A stretch of DNA of 64,000 bases from Algibacter luteus (GTDB lineage Bacteria; Bacteroidota; Bacteroidia; Flavobacteriales; Flavobacteriaceae). Location: positions 771,369 to 835,368 of the forward strand of contig NZ_FQYK01000001.1 of the NCBI RefSeq assembly GCF_900141715.1, given 5' to 3'. Below, in pieces: positions 50,706-62,300 of this stretch; position 1 is the stretch's first letter; the number at the start of each line of letters is the position of its first letter. Under the pieces are notes generated by a model. That model saw only the letters and a program-made list of their open reading frames with translations, made no database searches and was not told the origin of the DNA. The position numbers and the translations under genes are program-made.

Positions 50706-51083
50706 TTATTGCATGTTTTTAGCTTCAATACTTAATGTAGCGTGAGGCACTAATTTTAATCGTTCTTTGTTTATTAACTTACCTGTAACACGGCAAACGC
50801 CATAGGTTTTGTTTTCAATTCTTATTAAAGCATTTTTTAAATCGCGAATAAACTTTTCTTGACGAATAGCTAACTGCGAGTTCGACTCTTTGCTCATGAC
50901 TTCACTACCTTCATCAAAAGCCTTAAATGTTGGCGATGTATCATCCGTACCATTATTATGGTCGTTCATGTAGGCACTTTTTATCAACTCTAAATCGTGT
51001 TGTGCTTTGTCAATTTTTTCTTGTATTAGCCCTTTAAACTCTGCTAAATCTTTGTCTGAGTATCTTACGGTATTGTGATCCAT
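50706..51083 (-). CDS. TraR/DksA-family protein lacking most zinc-finger cysteines
   Basis: The 125-residue protein has the coiled-coil hairpin of DksA-type factors (LAEFKGLIQEKIDKAQHDLE ... NALIRIENKTYGVC) and the C-terminal TGKLINKERLKLVPHATLS. In zinc-containing DksA proteins four cysteines bind the metal (CxxCG...CxxC). Here only the first is kept in YGVCRVTGKLI, and the C-terminal CxxC is replaced by LSIEA. The fold may be held without zinc, as in other Cys-poor members. DksA-like proteins bind the RNA polymerase secondary channel. It is 4 bp downstream of ileS and co-transcribed. Confidence 0.88.
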   Translation of the reverse strand: MDHNTVRYSDKDLAEFKGLIQEKIDKAQHDLELIKSAYMNDHNNGTDDTSPTFKAFDEGSEVMSKESNSQLAIRQEKFIRDLKNALIRIENKTYGVCRVTGKLINKERLKLVPHATLSIEAKNMQ

Positions 51084-51087
51084 AATT

Positions 51088-54000
51088 TTAATGTTTTTGG
51101 ATAAATAGCTTGGTATTTACATCGTCAAAAGCAATTTCTATACCATCTTCCAATTTATCTATAATTTCAAGTTCGTTCGTTAATGTTTCAGATTTGATGT
51201 AAGTTATATTCGCATCAACCGCATTTACAACTTGTTCATCTTTTTGAAGGAGTACATCTATTCTATCTGTGACTTCAAAACCAGAATCTTTACGTAAATT
51301 CTGTATTCTATTTATCAACTCTCTGGCTATTCCTTCTTTTCTTAATTCGTCTGTGATTGTTACATCTAAAGCCACCGTTAAAGCACCTTCGTTTGCAACT
51401 AACCACCCCTCAATATCTTGTGATGTTATCTCTACATCTGTAAGCTCTAAGGTAATGGTTTTTTCGTTCACTTGGACGTCTAAATTACCAATTTGCTCGA
51501 ATTTTCTAATGTCTTCCGCTGTAAAGTTATTAACGACTTGCGCAATGGCTTTCATATCTTTTCCGAACCGCGGACCAAGTACTTTAAAGTTCGGTTTTAT
51601 TTGCTTTACTAAAATATCTGAAGCGTCTTCTAAAACCTCTAGCTCTTTTACATTCACCTCAGATTTTATCAGTTCTGCAACGGCTAATATTTCATTTTTT
51701 TGTGATTCACTTTGAATAGGAATCATTATTTTTTGTAGCGGCTGTCTTACTTTTATTTTCTCTTTAGCTCTTAACGATAAAACTAACGAAGATATTGTTT
51801 GTGCGCTTTCCATCTTATTTTCCAGCGACTTATCAACAAATGATATATCAAAAACAGGGAAATTGGCAAGGTGTACACTTTCAAAAGATTCTTTTTTAGA
51901 TGCTACATTTAAATCTAAATACAGGCGATCCATAAAAAATGGAGCAATAGGCGCACCTAATTTAGCAATCGTTTCCATACAGGTATAAAGCGTTTGGTAT
52001 GCCGAAATTTTATCTTGTTGGTAATCGCCCTTCCAAAAACGCCTTCTACTTAAACGCACATACCAATTACTTAAATAATCTTGTGTAAAATCTGATATCG
52101 CTCGTGCAGCTTTTGTTGGCTCATAATCTGCGTAATACGCATCTACTTTCTTTATTAACGTATGTAATTCAGAAAGAATCCAACGGTCAATCTCCGGTCT
52201 TTCATTTAAAGGCACATCGGCTTCACTATAATTAAACCCATCTAAATTAGCATATAATTGAAAAAACGAATAAGTATTATAAAGCGTTCCAAAAAACTTG
52301 CGTTTTACTTCTTCTACGCCATCCAAATCGAATTTTAAATTATCCCAAGGATTCGCATTGCTAATCATATACCAACGGGTGGCATCGGCACCATAATTTC
52401 CAAGAGTTTCAAAAGGATCTACAGCATTACCTAAACGTTTGGACATTTTTTGTCCATTTTTATCTAACACCAATCCGTTAGATACTACATTTTTGTAAGC
52501 TACAGAATCGAAAACCATGGTTCCAATAGCGTGAAGTGTGTAAAACCATCCACGAGTTTGGTCGACACCTTCTGCAATAAAATCTGCCGGAAAAGTTGTT
52601 CCTTTATCAATTAAGTCTTTGTTTTCAAAAGGGTAATGCCACTGGGCATACGGCATGGAACCTGAATCGAACCAAACATCTATTAAATCGCTTTCGCGGA
52701 ACATTTTTTGTCCTGAAGGCGAAACTAAAATGATCTCATCAACTATATTTTTATGTAAATCGATTTTAGCGTAGTTTTCCTCAGAATTGTTTCCAACTTC
52801 GAAATCTTCAAAAATATCTTTAGCTAAAACACCTGCGGAAACTGCTTTTTGCATTTCAGCTTTCAATTCTTCAACAGATCCAATACAAATTTCTTCTTTA
52901 CCATCTTCAGTTCTCCATATTGGCAACGGAATTCCCCAATAACGCGAACGCGATAAATTCCAATCGTTCGCATTTGCTAACCAGTTTCCAAAACGACCTG
53001 TACCGGTTGCTTTTGGTTTCCAATTAATAGTTTCGTTGAGTTCGAACATCCTGTCCTTTACGTCGGTTATTTTAATAAACCAGGAATCTAAAGGGTAATA
53101 AAGAATTGGTTTATCTGTTCGCCAACAATTTGGGTAACTGTGTTTATATTTTTCAACCTTAAAGGCTTTATTTTCTTCTTTTAATTTAATGGCAATCTCA
53201 ACATCTACTGAACGTTCTGGAGCTTCACCATCGTTATAATATTCGTTCTTAACATACTTACCGGCATATTCTCCCATTTCTGGACGAAATTTACCTTGTA
53301 AATCTACAAGCGGCACTAGGTTTCCGTTTTCATCTTTCACCAACATTGGTGGCACCTCTGGTGTTGCTTGTTTTGCTACTAAAGCATCATCGGCTCCAAA
53401 TGTTGGTGCTGTGTGTACAATTCCTGTTCCATCTTCGGTGGTAACAAAATCTCCTGAAATAACTCGAAACGCATGTTCAGGATTGTCGTTTGGAAGTGCG
53501 TACTTTAATAATTGCTCGTATTTTATTCCAACTAAATCTTTCCCTTTACATTCGGTTGCAATGAGATATGGAATTTTTTTGTTCTCTTTTGAATAACTTT
53601 TTAGGTCTTCTACATCTTCTGTCTGCACGTATTTCCCTGTAAATTGTTTACTCACTAAGTTTTTAGCAAGTATAACATGGGTAGGCTCAAAAGTGTATTG
53701 ATTGTAAGTGGCAACCACAACATAATCGATTTTAGAACCCACTGTTAAGGCTGTATTACTTGGCAATGTCCAAGGTGTGGTAGTCCAAGCAAGAAAATGT
53801 AAATGATCGAATTTTTTTAGAAACTCTGGCAAAGTGTTTTCAATAGCTTTAAACTGAGCAACCACTGTGGTATCTGTAACATCTTGATAGGTTCCAGGTT
53901 GATTTAACTCATGCGAGCTTAGTCCTGTTCCTGCTTTAGGTGAATAAGGCTGAATGGTATAGCCCTTGTACATTAAACTTTTATTATAAATCTCCTTTAA

Positions 54001-54492
54001 AAGCCACCAAACAGATTCCATGTATTTAGGCTCGTAAGTAATATATGGATCGTCCATATCCACCCAATAACCCATTTTCTGAGTGAGGTCGTTCCAAACA
54101 TCGGTGTAACGCATTACGGCTTTTCTACAAGCAGCGTTATAATCTTCAACCGAAATAGTTTTACCAATGTCTTCTTTTGTAATGCCAAGTTCTTTTTCAA
54201 CACCTAACTCAATAGGTAAACCGTGGGTGTCCCAACCTGCTTTTCGCTTAACTTGGTAGCCTTTCATGGTTTTATAACGTGGAAAAATATCTTTGATAGC
54301 GCGTGCTAAAACATGATGTACCCCAGGAAGTCCATTTGCTGAAGGAGGTCCTTCAAAAAACACAAACGATTTTTTACCTTCTCTAGTAGATACACTTTTT
54401 TCAAAAATGTTGTTTTCTTCCCAATATTCTAATATTTCTTTAGAAACATTTGGCAAGTCAAGTCCTTTATATTCAGGAAATTTAGCGCTCAT
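51088..54492 (-). CDS. ileS: Isoleucyl-tRNA synthetase
   Basis: Charges tRNA-Ile with isoleucine. The 1134-residue class Ia synthetase has the HIGH-like motif in PPSANGLPGVHHVLARAIKD, the large editing (CP1) insert including WTTTPWTLPSNTA and GIVHTAPTFGADD, and the KMSKS-like loop KNGQKMSKRLGNAVDP. The C-terminal extension (about 830-1134) has the long form seen in Bacteroidota. It heads the transcript with the dksA-like gene. Confidence 0.97.
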   Translation of the reverse strand: MSAKFPEYKGLDLPNVSKEILEYWEENNIFEKSVSTREGKKSFVFFEGPPSANGLPGVHHVLARAIKDIFPRYKTMKGYQVKRKAGWDTHGLPIELGVEKELGITKEDIGKTISVEDYNAACRKAVMRYTDVWNDLTQKMGYWVDMDDPYITYEPKYMESVWWLLKEIYNKSLMYKGYTIQPYSPKAGTGLSSHELNQPGTYQDVTDTTVVAQFKAIENTLPEFLKKFDHLHFLAWTTTPWTLPSNTALTVGSKIDYVVVATYNQYTFEPTHVILAKNLVSKQFTGKYVQTEDVEDLKSYSKENKKIPYLIATECKGKDLVGIKYEQLLKYALPNDNPEHAFRVISGDFVTTEDGTGIVHTAPTFGADDALVAKQATPEVPPMLVKDENGNLVPLVDLQGKFRPEMGEYAGKYVKNEYYNDGEAPERSVDVEIAIKLKEENKAFKVEKYKHSYPNCWRTDKPILYYPLDSWFIKITDVKDRMFELNETINWKPKATGTGRFGNWLANANDWNLSRSRYWGIPLPIWRTEDGKEEICIGSVEELKAEMQKAVSAGVLAKDIFEDFEVGNNSEENYAKIDLHKNIVDEIILVSPSGQKMFRESDLIDVWFDSGSMPYAQWHYPFENKDLIDKGTTFPADFIAEGVDQTRGWFYTLHAIGTMVFDSVAYKNVVSNGLVLDKNGQKMSKRLGNAVDPFETLGNYGADATRWYMISNANPWDNLKFDLDGVEEVKRKFFGTLYNTYSFFQLYANLDGFNYSEADVPLNERPEIDRWILSELHTLIKKVDAYYADYEPTKAARAISDFTQDYLSNWYVRLSRRRFWKGDYQQDKISAYQTLYTCMETIAKLGAPIAPFFMDRLYLDLNVASKKESFESVHLANFPVFDISFVDKSLENKMESAQTISSLVLSLRAKEKIKVRQPLQKIMIPIQSESQKNEILAVAELIKSEVNVKELEVLEDASDILVKQIKPNFKVLGPRFGKDMKAIAQVVNNFTAEDIRKFEQIGNLDVQVNEKTITLELTDVEITSQDIEGWLVANEGALTVALDVTITDELRKEGIARELINRIQNLRKDSGFEVTDRIDVLLQKDEQVVNAVDANITYIKSETLTNELEIIDKLEDGIEIAFDDVNTKLFIQKH

Positions 54493-54556
54493 TTACTCGT
54501 AAATCTTTTAAGTTCGCGAATTTAATGAATTATACTTAAAACATTAATTTAAAATC

Positions 54557-54589
54557 AAAAAAAAGACCACTCAAAAAAGTAGTCTTTTA
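54557..54589 (-). terminator. Terminator of the 1521-residue T9SS protein gene
   Basis: AAAAGACCAC faces GTAGTCTTTT. The single mismatch on the plus strand becomes a G-U pair in the minus-strand RNA. A U-run follows on that strand. It is 24 bp past the stop. Confidence 0.8.
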
Positions 54590-54612
54590 GAATTTTATAC
54601 TTTTAAAGAACT

Positions 54613-57600
54613 CTAATTTACAATAACCTTCTTAGTAAGCACTTCATTAGCCTCAGTTCTCATACAAACTACATAAGCTCCTGTTGATATATTACTAAAT
54701 TGAATTCCGTTTTTTAATTGTTCTGTTGATACATTTAACAATTCTAATACCGTTTGGCCGCGCATGTTTACTAAAGATAATTTACTAACTGTACTATTTA
54801 GCTTTTTAACAAACAACGTATTGGTTGCGTTTTGAAAATAAATGTTACTGTCTTCAACTATCGATTCATCAATTCCTAAAACTTGACCTTCTTTCTGGAA
54901 TACAATTTCGAATCTTTTATTAAAGACACCTTGCGCTGACGTGAAACTGTACCCAGATTTTTGAGTTAAATCGAAATATACGCCTGCCAAATTATCTTTT
55001 AAATAAATGGCCTGTGTTTCATCTATATTTTCTAATTCTGTTATTTTTATGTTGAATGAATTATTACCAGAAGACTTGAAATTTAAAGGTATTGTTTTAT
55101 CACTCGTTATTGGGCTATAAGCCATAATATTCATGTTTTTACCTTCTAAACTTAAATTTAAATCGTTATTACTGGAATCTGCACTTAATGCTTCGTACCC
55201 ATAATCATAACCATCACTGGTGCTTTCGCTAAATCCTAATAACAATTCACGTCGCGTTTTAGGCCCTTTAATTGAGTTTAATTCTATTCGCATTCTTTTC
55301 ATTTCATCGACTTGATCTTTTCTGTTTGTATTACTTTCTCCTTTATTTTTACTGTTTGAGTTTTTTGAAAATACAGAGCCGTTATTGTACGTACCATTGG
55401 CATCCGATTCTTTTACAAATACACGCTGGCTATTGTTAAACTCTACCTGTCCATCGGCAATAATCTCTGTAATAAAACCTTGACCTACCGGTAAATATCT
55501 TGTGGGCACAAGAGATCCGTCTTGCGCATCGTTATTAGATCCATAAAAACCAACGAATTGATAAGCACGAGTAGAACCTGTTTTGTTTACTTGCGCGTAA
55601 CCTCCAAGGTATTCGTCTAGATAGTGTGTATTTCCGCCCCATTGTTGCCATAGTTGCAATGTTCCATCAATAACACCAACGTTATCATCTATAAATTTAT
55701 GAATATCTAAAGCTGAAGGATATGGGTTCGCTAATAGAAATTCTGTTTTTGATGCATTAGCTACAGATCCTGGGCCACCTTTATCCAAAACATCTATTAA
55801 AATAGTGCCATTGTTAGGTTTACCTTCAAAAATGTATTGCTGTTCTGAATCTCCTATACCTGTTCCTTTTTGCGTGTACCCAACTCCTGGGGTTATTGGA
55901 TCATTAGGATCTAGATATTCCCAATGCCAATATGTTAATCCATTTATATAAGTATATAACCAATACGTACTAATGTTGCCATTAGCTGTGTAGTTCGATG
56001 TAAATAGTATATTATTTTTCGCCTCATCTTTAAGCATATTTAAAGTGTAGCTTGAATTATTTGTATTATTACTAGCCGAATTATTATCGCTTAAACTTGT
56101 TGCACCTAGCGCGCCGACAGGCGACCCCCAGTAGTTGTATCTAAACGGGCTTGATGTCCCTTCTTGACGTCTTAAAATTTTCCCTGTTGATGAAGTCACT
56201 AAATCACTATTAACCGTCTGAACTAATTGTGAATCATCTTCTAAATCTAGCGTCCCATTTAACTCTAAATACAAATCATTCTCCACTAGACGATCACTAT
56301 GAACAGTTAATGTACTACCAGAATCTATAATTAATCCGGCAGTTACAAAATCATGACATGCCGTAACCTCATTAGCTATTTTTACAATACTCCAATCTTT
56401 GTTGGTAGATGTGTTTTCAATATCCCAAACATCACCGTGCAACCATGTTGATTCCGTTGTCCATGAACCATCGTTTGCCGTTGCGTAAGGCATTGGCGCT
56501 GTTTGATCTTGAACTGTTGATATATTACGAAGGGCTAAAGTTTTGCTATTTGCAGAGTTGTCTAAGGTAATACCAGTCTTTATGTCGGTCATTGGGTAAT
56601 AAGCCATTAAATTACTCCATGGTAACGTATTACCTGTTGCTGTATCTTTTATATTTTTTGGTATAATTTTTCCGCTTACATTCCCAGAATTATTTTGAAT
56701 CTCTTGGTAGACTATTTGCTGAATTTGATTATCTGTTAAGGCTACATCAAACACACGTATTTCATCAATACTACCACTAAAATGTTGGATAGAACTCCCC
56801 GTTCTTGATAAGCGACCAACTTCGAATTTTCCATTCCACAAACTCGAATCTGCTTCAATAGTTTCTCCTACCCAAGCAGCATTCGTTACCGTTGAAACTA
56901 ATTCTCCATCAATATAAAGTGCCTGTGTTCCGGTAGTATTATCAAATTTGCCAGCCACATGATGCCACTCACCAACATTAACTGAACTACCACTTAATAC
57001 ATTTGTTACACCTGATGATAATCGCATTCCAAAAGAAGGCATGTTGCCATGTTTTCTATAAATTCTGCAAGACACATCTTCACCTGCAATTGTTCTATCT
57101 GTTACACCAGATATCGTTGTTATTTTTATCCATGCCATAATGGTTACTTCTTGCAAACCTTGTAACATAAATTCTCCAGTTAAATAATCATCAACGCCAT
57201 CAAAATCTATGGTGGCCAATGAAGGCGGGTTCCCATCAAATAAATCTCTATAATCTAAATCTCCACCTGTTAGTAAATCACCATCGACGTCGGGCAATAC
57301 TGATAAATCTGTAGGGTCATCTATTTCATCATTGATGTCATCTGCGTCGTTCAAATTAGATCCTTCAAAAAGATTATCCAATCCATCACTATCTAGATCT
57401 GTAAATGACACAATAAGATTAGCCATTCCGTTCTCTTCAATATCCAATAGTCCGTCATTATCTGAATCTAAATCCCTAAAATCAGGAATACCATCCCCAT
57501 CGGTATCCTCTAAAACTAAACCTAATCCATAATTATCATCAATCCCATTTTGGTCTACATCTGTAATACCAAAACCAACACCACTAGGCGCTATATAACC

Positions 57601-59178
57601 TAAAGTTGATTGGGCTTCAATATTATCAGGGATACCATCATTATCACTATCTATATCAAAACGATCTGGCAAACCATCACCATCTGTGTCTTCACAATTA
57701 GGTAACACATATAATTGTACATTGTCTACAAAGTTTCCAGAAGTTGTTCCGCCTCCTGACGCCACTGAGATGGCGGTAAAAGTTAATCTTGTAGTAGTTT
57801 GTCCTGCGGGTACTACATAAGTTCCAGAATGCTCGGTCCACGAGGCATCTCCGGCAGAACTATAATCACCTTGACTACTCATTGTCCCACTGGGATTACC
57901 AATAAGTAATCTAACAACATCTTCCTGAGCACTCCCAGCGTATCCTGTCCTTTTTCTATGAGCAAAAGTCCATCGTAATACATCTCCTGGAGCAGTTGTT
58001 ATATCTTGATATAACCCGTCATTAGTAGTTGCATTTACTTCAGCCCATTGAGAACCCGAAAATGCTTGTCCTCCAGAATCATTTCCGGCTCCATGTGTAT
58101 TGTGCCATATTTCTAGATGATTATTTGTTCCATCTGAACTTAACCAACTAGGAATATTACTAGCATCACCTTTCCAAATTCCAGTGGTAGGCACTACATC
58201 GGTTGGACCACCATCTAAACCACCTGTTATATCTAAATCTTCAAAATCAGAATTAAGTAACGGCGTTTTTCCTAAATCGGAACATTCGTCAATATCTAAA
58301 ATACCATCATTGTCATCGTCCAAATCATCAACATCACTGAAGCCGTCTTTATCTTGGTCTGGAAGAGTTAATATAAAGAGTTTTCCATCTGCGTGGTCGC
58401 TTGTTGAAGCTGTTAATTGGGCTTTAGTAATGATTGAACCGTTAGGAGCAATATCGTCTAGATAAAACAATGCAATACCAATGGTACCATTATTTTCTAG
58501 AACACGATCACTAAGCCAATAATCAGATCCTGTTGCAGGCTTGTTTACAGCTCCTGGGGTTCCTATATTACCACTAGATCCTGTACCTCCAAAACCCCAT
58601 TTTGTTGTTGTTTGATTTACAAAAGTTTCTCCTAAAGATTGTTCTGGACCCCCACCAGGAGGTGTACCAAAAAGCTCGACATGATAACAGTTATTTGCAT
58701 TACGTTCAGTAATTGCTATAATACCGCTTGAGCTAGCAAAAATACCAGTGCCATAGGTTAAGGTTTGTCGTTGTGCATTTGTAGTCTGTTCCGCAGTATA
58801 ATTATCGCAAATATTTTGACCGTTTCCTGTAGCTTCAAAATAATGATTTAGATTCAAATCCTGAAAGGATGCTAAGGCCGATGAATTCCATGTTAAACTA
58901 GCACTAGTTGTTTCTGTGTATGCTCCGTTGTTTCTAATGTTATTTGAACTATGACCATTTGGACCTAATTGAGTTAGTGTATAACCAATAGGGATTCCAT
59001 AATTTTGATATACAATACTATTAACCGTTACACTTTCGATAGTTGCTGGATCTGTAGATACTGTTTGGTTAACACTCCATTGAAAGCTTACACCAGATTG
59101 AATACTAGGTGCATTAGATTGTGCTGTTACAGCATTTACTAAAAAACACAATACTATTAAGAGTAGGCTTTTATTCAT
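54613..59178 (-). CDS. Large T9SS-secreted surface protein with TSP3-like repeats and LamG domain
   Basis: The 1521-residue protein begins with a signal peptide (MNKSLLLIVLCFLVNAVTAQ). A beta-rich N-terminal part (about 21-280) is followed by Asp-rich TSP3-like calcium repeats (about 280-300 and 500-650, DTDGDGLPDRFDIDSDNDG) that flank a jelly-roll-like domain (about 310-490). A LamG/concanavalin-like domain follows (about 655-835, IDFDGVDDYLTGEF to GSIDEIRVFDVALTDNQ). A long shared module with TGKILRRQEGTSSPFRYNYW and LLANPYPSALDIHKFIDDN comes before a type A sorting domain, LVNMRGQTVLEL to VLTKKVIVN. It is an adhesin or glycan-binding surface protein; no catalytic motif is seen. Confidence 0.9.
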   Translation of the reverse strand: MNKSLLLIVLCFLVNAVTAQSNAPSIQSGVSFQWSVNQTVSTDPATIESVTVNSIVYQNYGIPIGYTLTQLGPNGHSSNNIRNNGAYTETTSASLTWNSSALASFQDLNLNHYFEATGNGQNICDNYTAEQTTNAQRQTLTYGTGIFASSSGIIAITERNANNCYHVELFGTPPGGGPEQSLGETFVNQTTTKWGFGGTGSSGNIGTPGAVNKPATGSDYWLSDRVLENNGTIGIALFYLDDIAPNGSIITKAQLTASTSDHADGKLFILTLPDQDKDGFSDVDDLDDDNDGILDIDECSDLGKTPLLNSDFEDLDITGGLDGGPTDVVPTTGIWKGDASNIPSWLSSDGTNNHLEIWHNTHGAGNDSGGQAFSGSQWAEVNATTNDGLYQDITTAPGDVLRWTFAHRKRTGYAGSAQEDVVRLLIGNPSGTMSSQGDYSSAGDASWTEHSGTYVVPAGQTTTRLTFTAISVASGGGTTSGNFVDNVQLYVLPNCEDTDGDGLPDRFDIDSDNDGIPDNIEAQSTLGYIAPSGVGFGITDVDQNGIDDNYGLGLVLEDTDGDGIPDFRDLDSDNDGLLDIEENGMANLIVSFTDLDSDGLDNLFEGSNLNDADDINDEIDDPTDLSVLPDVDGDLLTGGDLDYRDLFDGNPPSLATIDFDGVDDYLTGEFMLQGLQEVTIMAWIKITTISGVTDRTIAGEDVSCRIYRKHGNMPSFGMRLSSGVTNVLSGSSVNVGEWHHVAGKFDNTTGTQALYIDGELVSTVTNAAWVGETIEADSSLWNGKFEVGRLSRTGSSIQHFSGSIDEIRVFDVALTDNQIQQIVYQEIQNNSGNVSGKIIPKNIKDTATGNTLPWSNLMAYYPMTDIKTGITLDNSANSKTLALRNISTVQDQTAPMPYATANDGSWTTESTWLHGDVWDIENTSTNKDWSIVKIANEVTACHDFVTAGLIIDSGSTLTVHSDRLVENDLYLELNGTLDLEDDSQLVQTVNSDLVTSSTGKILRRQEGTSSPFRYNYWGSPVGALGATSLSDNNSASNNTNNSSYTLNMLKDEAKNNILFTSNYTANGNISTYWLYTYINGLTYWHWEYLDPNDPITPGVGYTQKGTGIGDSEQQYIFEGKPNNGTILIDVLDKGGPGSVANASKTEFLLANPYPSALDIHKFIDDNVGVIDGTLQLWQQWGGNTHYLDEYLGGYAQVNKTGSTRAYQFVGFYGSNNDAQDGSLVPTRYLPVGQGFITEIIADGQVEFNNSQRVFVKESDANGTYNNGSVFSKNSNSKNKGESNTNRKDQVDEMKRMRIELNSIKGPKTRRELLLGFSESTSDGYDYGYEALSADSSNNDLNLSLEGKNMNIMAYSPITSDKTIPLNFKSSGNNSFNIKITELENIDETQAIYLKDNLAGVYFDLTQKSGYSFTSAQGVFNKRFEIVFQKEGQVLGIDESIVEDSNIYFQNATNTLFVKKLNSTVSKLSLVNMRGQTVLELLNVSTEQLKNGIQFSNISTGAYVVCMRTEANEVLTKKVIVN

Positions 59179-59314
59179 AGTCTAGGAGATTTTTTGGGGT
59201 TAAATCTTCTAAATTTAATATCTAAATTATCATTTTGATAAACTTATCATATATCTCAATTCACATTAAAAAAATAGAAATCTATTATTTCTATGGTAGA
59301 AATTGACATATTGG

Positions 59315-59322
59315 CAAATATA
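59315..59322 (-). promoter_or_regulatory. Candidate -7 box upstream of the 1521-residue protein gene
   Basis: Read on the minus strand, TATATTTG is a perfect TAnnTTTG match, placing the start of transcription about 130 nt before the ATG at 59178. The direct repeats at 59332-59360 lie directly upstream and would cover the -33 region. Confidence 0.55.
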
Positions 59323-59331
59323 TATAATTAT

Positions 59332-59360
59332 TTCGATAAAGTACGTATTTATTCGATAAA
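59332..59360. repeat. 20-bp-period direct repeat TTCGATAAA, copy 1
   Basis: TTCGATAAA at 59332-59340 recurs at 59352-59360. The same layout is found at 62971-63000 with TACGATTAA and TTCGATTAA. Both sites are followed by ATGCAATT. Two sites spaced two helical turns apart near a promoter box look like an operator. Confidence 0.55.
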
Positions 59361-59371
59361 ATGCAATTATA

Positions 59372-62300
59372 CTAATTTACTATTATCTTTTTGGTAAGGA
59401 CTTCATTAGTCTCGGTTCTCATACATACTACATAGGCGCCTGTAGTTATATTATTGAATTGTAATCCGTTTTGTAACTGATCTGTTGATACATTTAACAA
59501 TTCTAATACTATTTGACCGCGCATGTTTACTAACGATAATTTACTAACCGTACTATTTAGCTTTTTAACAAATAACGTATTGGTTGTATTTTGATAATAG
59601 ATGTAATTTTCTGAAACCATCGATTCTTCAATACTTAAGCTTTGTTGCTCACTTTGGAATACAATCTCAAATCTATTATTAAAGATGCCTTGTGTGGATG
59701 AAAAACTATAGGCTGCATCTTGTGTTAAATCAAAATACGTTCCTGTTTTATTATCTCGTAAATAAATCTCTTGACTCTCGTCTAGGTTTTCCGTATCTGT
59801 AATTCTAATTTCAAAACTGTTATCGCCCGATGATGTAAAGTTTAGCGGTACTACCTTATCGGCTGTTATGGGACCGTAAGCTTGAATGTTCATGTTCTTA
59901 CCTTCTAAATCTAAATTCAAATCGTTATTTCGGAATTCTGTGTTTATCGCATCATAACCATAATCAAAAGCATCGGTGGTTTGAGAACTAAATCCTAACA
60001 GTAACTCATGTCTAGTCTCTGGACCGGTTACTGAGTTAAACTCTAATCGCATCCTTTGCATTGGCTCTTCCTCTTCTGGAGTTTTGGAAGCTATCTCTGT
60101 TTTTGCACCTTTGCCTTTCCCTGTTTTTGAAAATGCTGAACCATTGTCATAAGTGCCATCCGCATCTGATTCCTTGATGAATACACGCTGGCTATTATTA
60201 AACTCAACCTGGCCGTCGGCTACTACCTCGGCTATAAAACCTTGACCTACCGGTAGGAATCTAGTGGGTACGATACAACCATCCTGTGAACCTGTATTGT
60301 CTCCATAAATCCCTACAAACTGATACGCGCGTATCGATCCTGTTTTATTCACTTGGGCATAACCACCTTCGTATTCGCTTAGGTTATGTGAGGAACCTCC
60401 CCATTGTTGCCATAATTGTAAGTAACCATCTATAACACCTTCATTGTCATCAATAAATTGATGTATATCTAAGGCTGATGGGTAAGGGTTACCTAAAAGG
60501 CATTCTGTTTTTGAAATGTTGGCTACCGATCCTGGGCCACCGACATCTTTAACATCTATTAAAATGGTGCCATTATTTGGCTTACCTTCAAATATATATT
60601 GCTGCGCTAAAGCTGCCGTTCCTGTACCTTTTTGAGTATAACCAATACCGGATTTCAACTGAGTTGAAGGTTTAATCTGTGCCCAATCCCAATATGATGT
60701 ACCATTAATAAAGGTATACAACCAATACGTACTTATGTTCCCATTTGCAGTATAATTATTAGTAAATTGTGTATTGAGGCCAGAATCGTCTTTTAACATA
60801 CCCAAATTGAAATCTGTGTTGTTAGCATTGTGTGTTGCCGCATTGTTATCGGTTAAACTTGTAGCTGCTGTTACACCTACTGGTGACGACCAATAGTTAT
60901 ACCAATAAGCACTGGAAGTCCCTTCTTGACGTCTTAAAACTTTGCCTTCACTAGAAGTAACTAAATCGCTATTTACCGTTTGAATAAGTTGGGAGTCATT
61001 CATCAAATCTATAGTTCCGTTTAATTCTAAATACCAACTATTCTCAATTTGATTATCACCTGCTATTGTTAAAGTCTTACCAGAATCAATTAATAAAGCC
61101 ATAGTCTTAATGGATTCATTAATTGTAATATTATTTTTTATATGAATAATACCATAATTCTTATCGTTAAGACCGTCGGTGTTCCATACATCACCATGCA
61201 ACCAAATATTCTCGCTGGTCCATGAACCATCATTTATGGTTTCCAAAGGCATTGGCGCGTTTTCTTCCTGCCATGATGTTATATTATGTATAGCGGCTAT
61301 ATTTTCATTTCCTGAATAATCTATTACTCTATTATCAGAGGTGAATTCCCTACCCATTTTATAATACAACTTTAAATTTTCCCACATTAAATTTGCTCCC
61401 GTTTCAAAATCTGAAATATTTTTTTGTACTAAAGCACCCCTTACAATTCCATTATTGTTATCTAATTCTTGGTATACTATTTGTTGAATTTGAGAATTGG
61501 TTAAAGCCTTATTGAATACACGAATTTCATCAATATCGCCTTTAAAATATTGTTGATTACTGACATTGCTTGATAAGCGACCCACTTCGAAGGTTCCTAA
61601 TGAATAATTTGTGTTTTGAATACTCTCATCATTCTCTTCAAAATTTGCTGTATCTAATAATTCCCCATCAACATATAATGTTATCGTACCTGTAGAGTTT
61701 GTATACGTTCCCGTAATATGATGCCATTCATCAAAATTAATAGGACTAGCACCTACGGAAATTTCATCGTTATCATCTGTAGTAATTGTAAAGGTTGGCT
61801 TGTTTCCATTTTCAAGCCATATTTTACAACCAGAATCTTCGCCAGCTATCACCATATCACTCGCATTGCCACTATCGGATTTCACCCAAGCCATTATAGT
61901 AACCTCGTCCATACCATCTATAAATGAGCCTGTTGATATATAATCATCCACTCCATCAAAATCCAGCATTGGAATTACCGGTGCAGCAGGGTTTAAGCAA
62001 CCCCAAATATAATTATACTTCGCTTGTTTAAATTCCCAGCTTAAATTATCAGTCCCAGATGAAGCAATTTTATAAGAACTATATAAATAGTCTTTACCAT
62101 TATTGTTTTGCTTACCGAATAACAGAGTTTGGCCCGCATCTTCAGTTCCAGATTTACCTTCTATTCCTAAAAAATCAATTGCAAAACTCCCTTCATCACA
62201 ATCTATAGATTTAAATACTTCTTTACTATTTCCATGATTTTTTTGAACTAACGAAAATACATTGTCTTGATTTACATTTCCAAAACTGGTTCCTGCTAAG

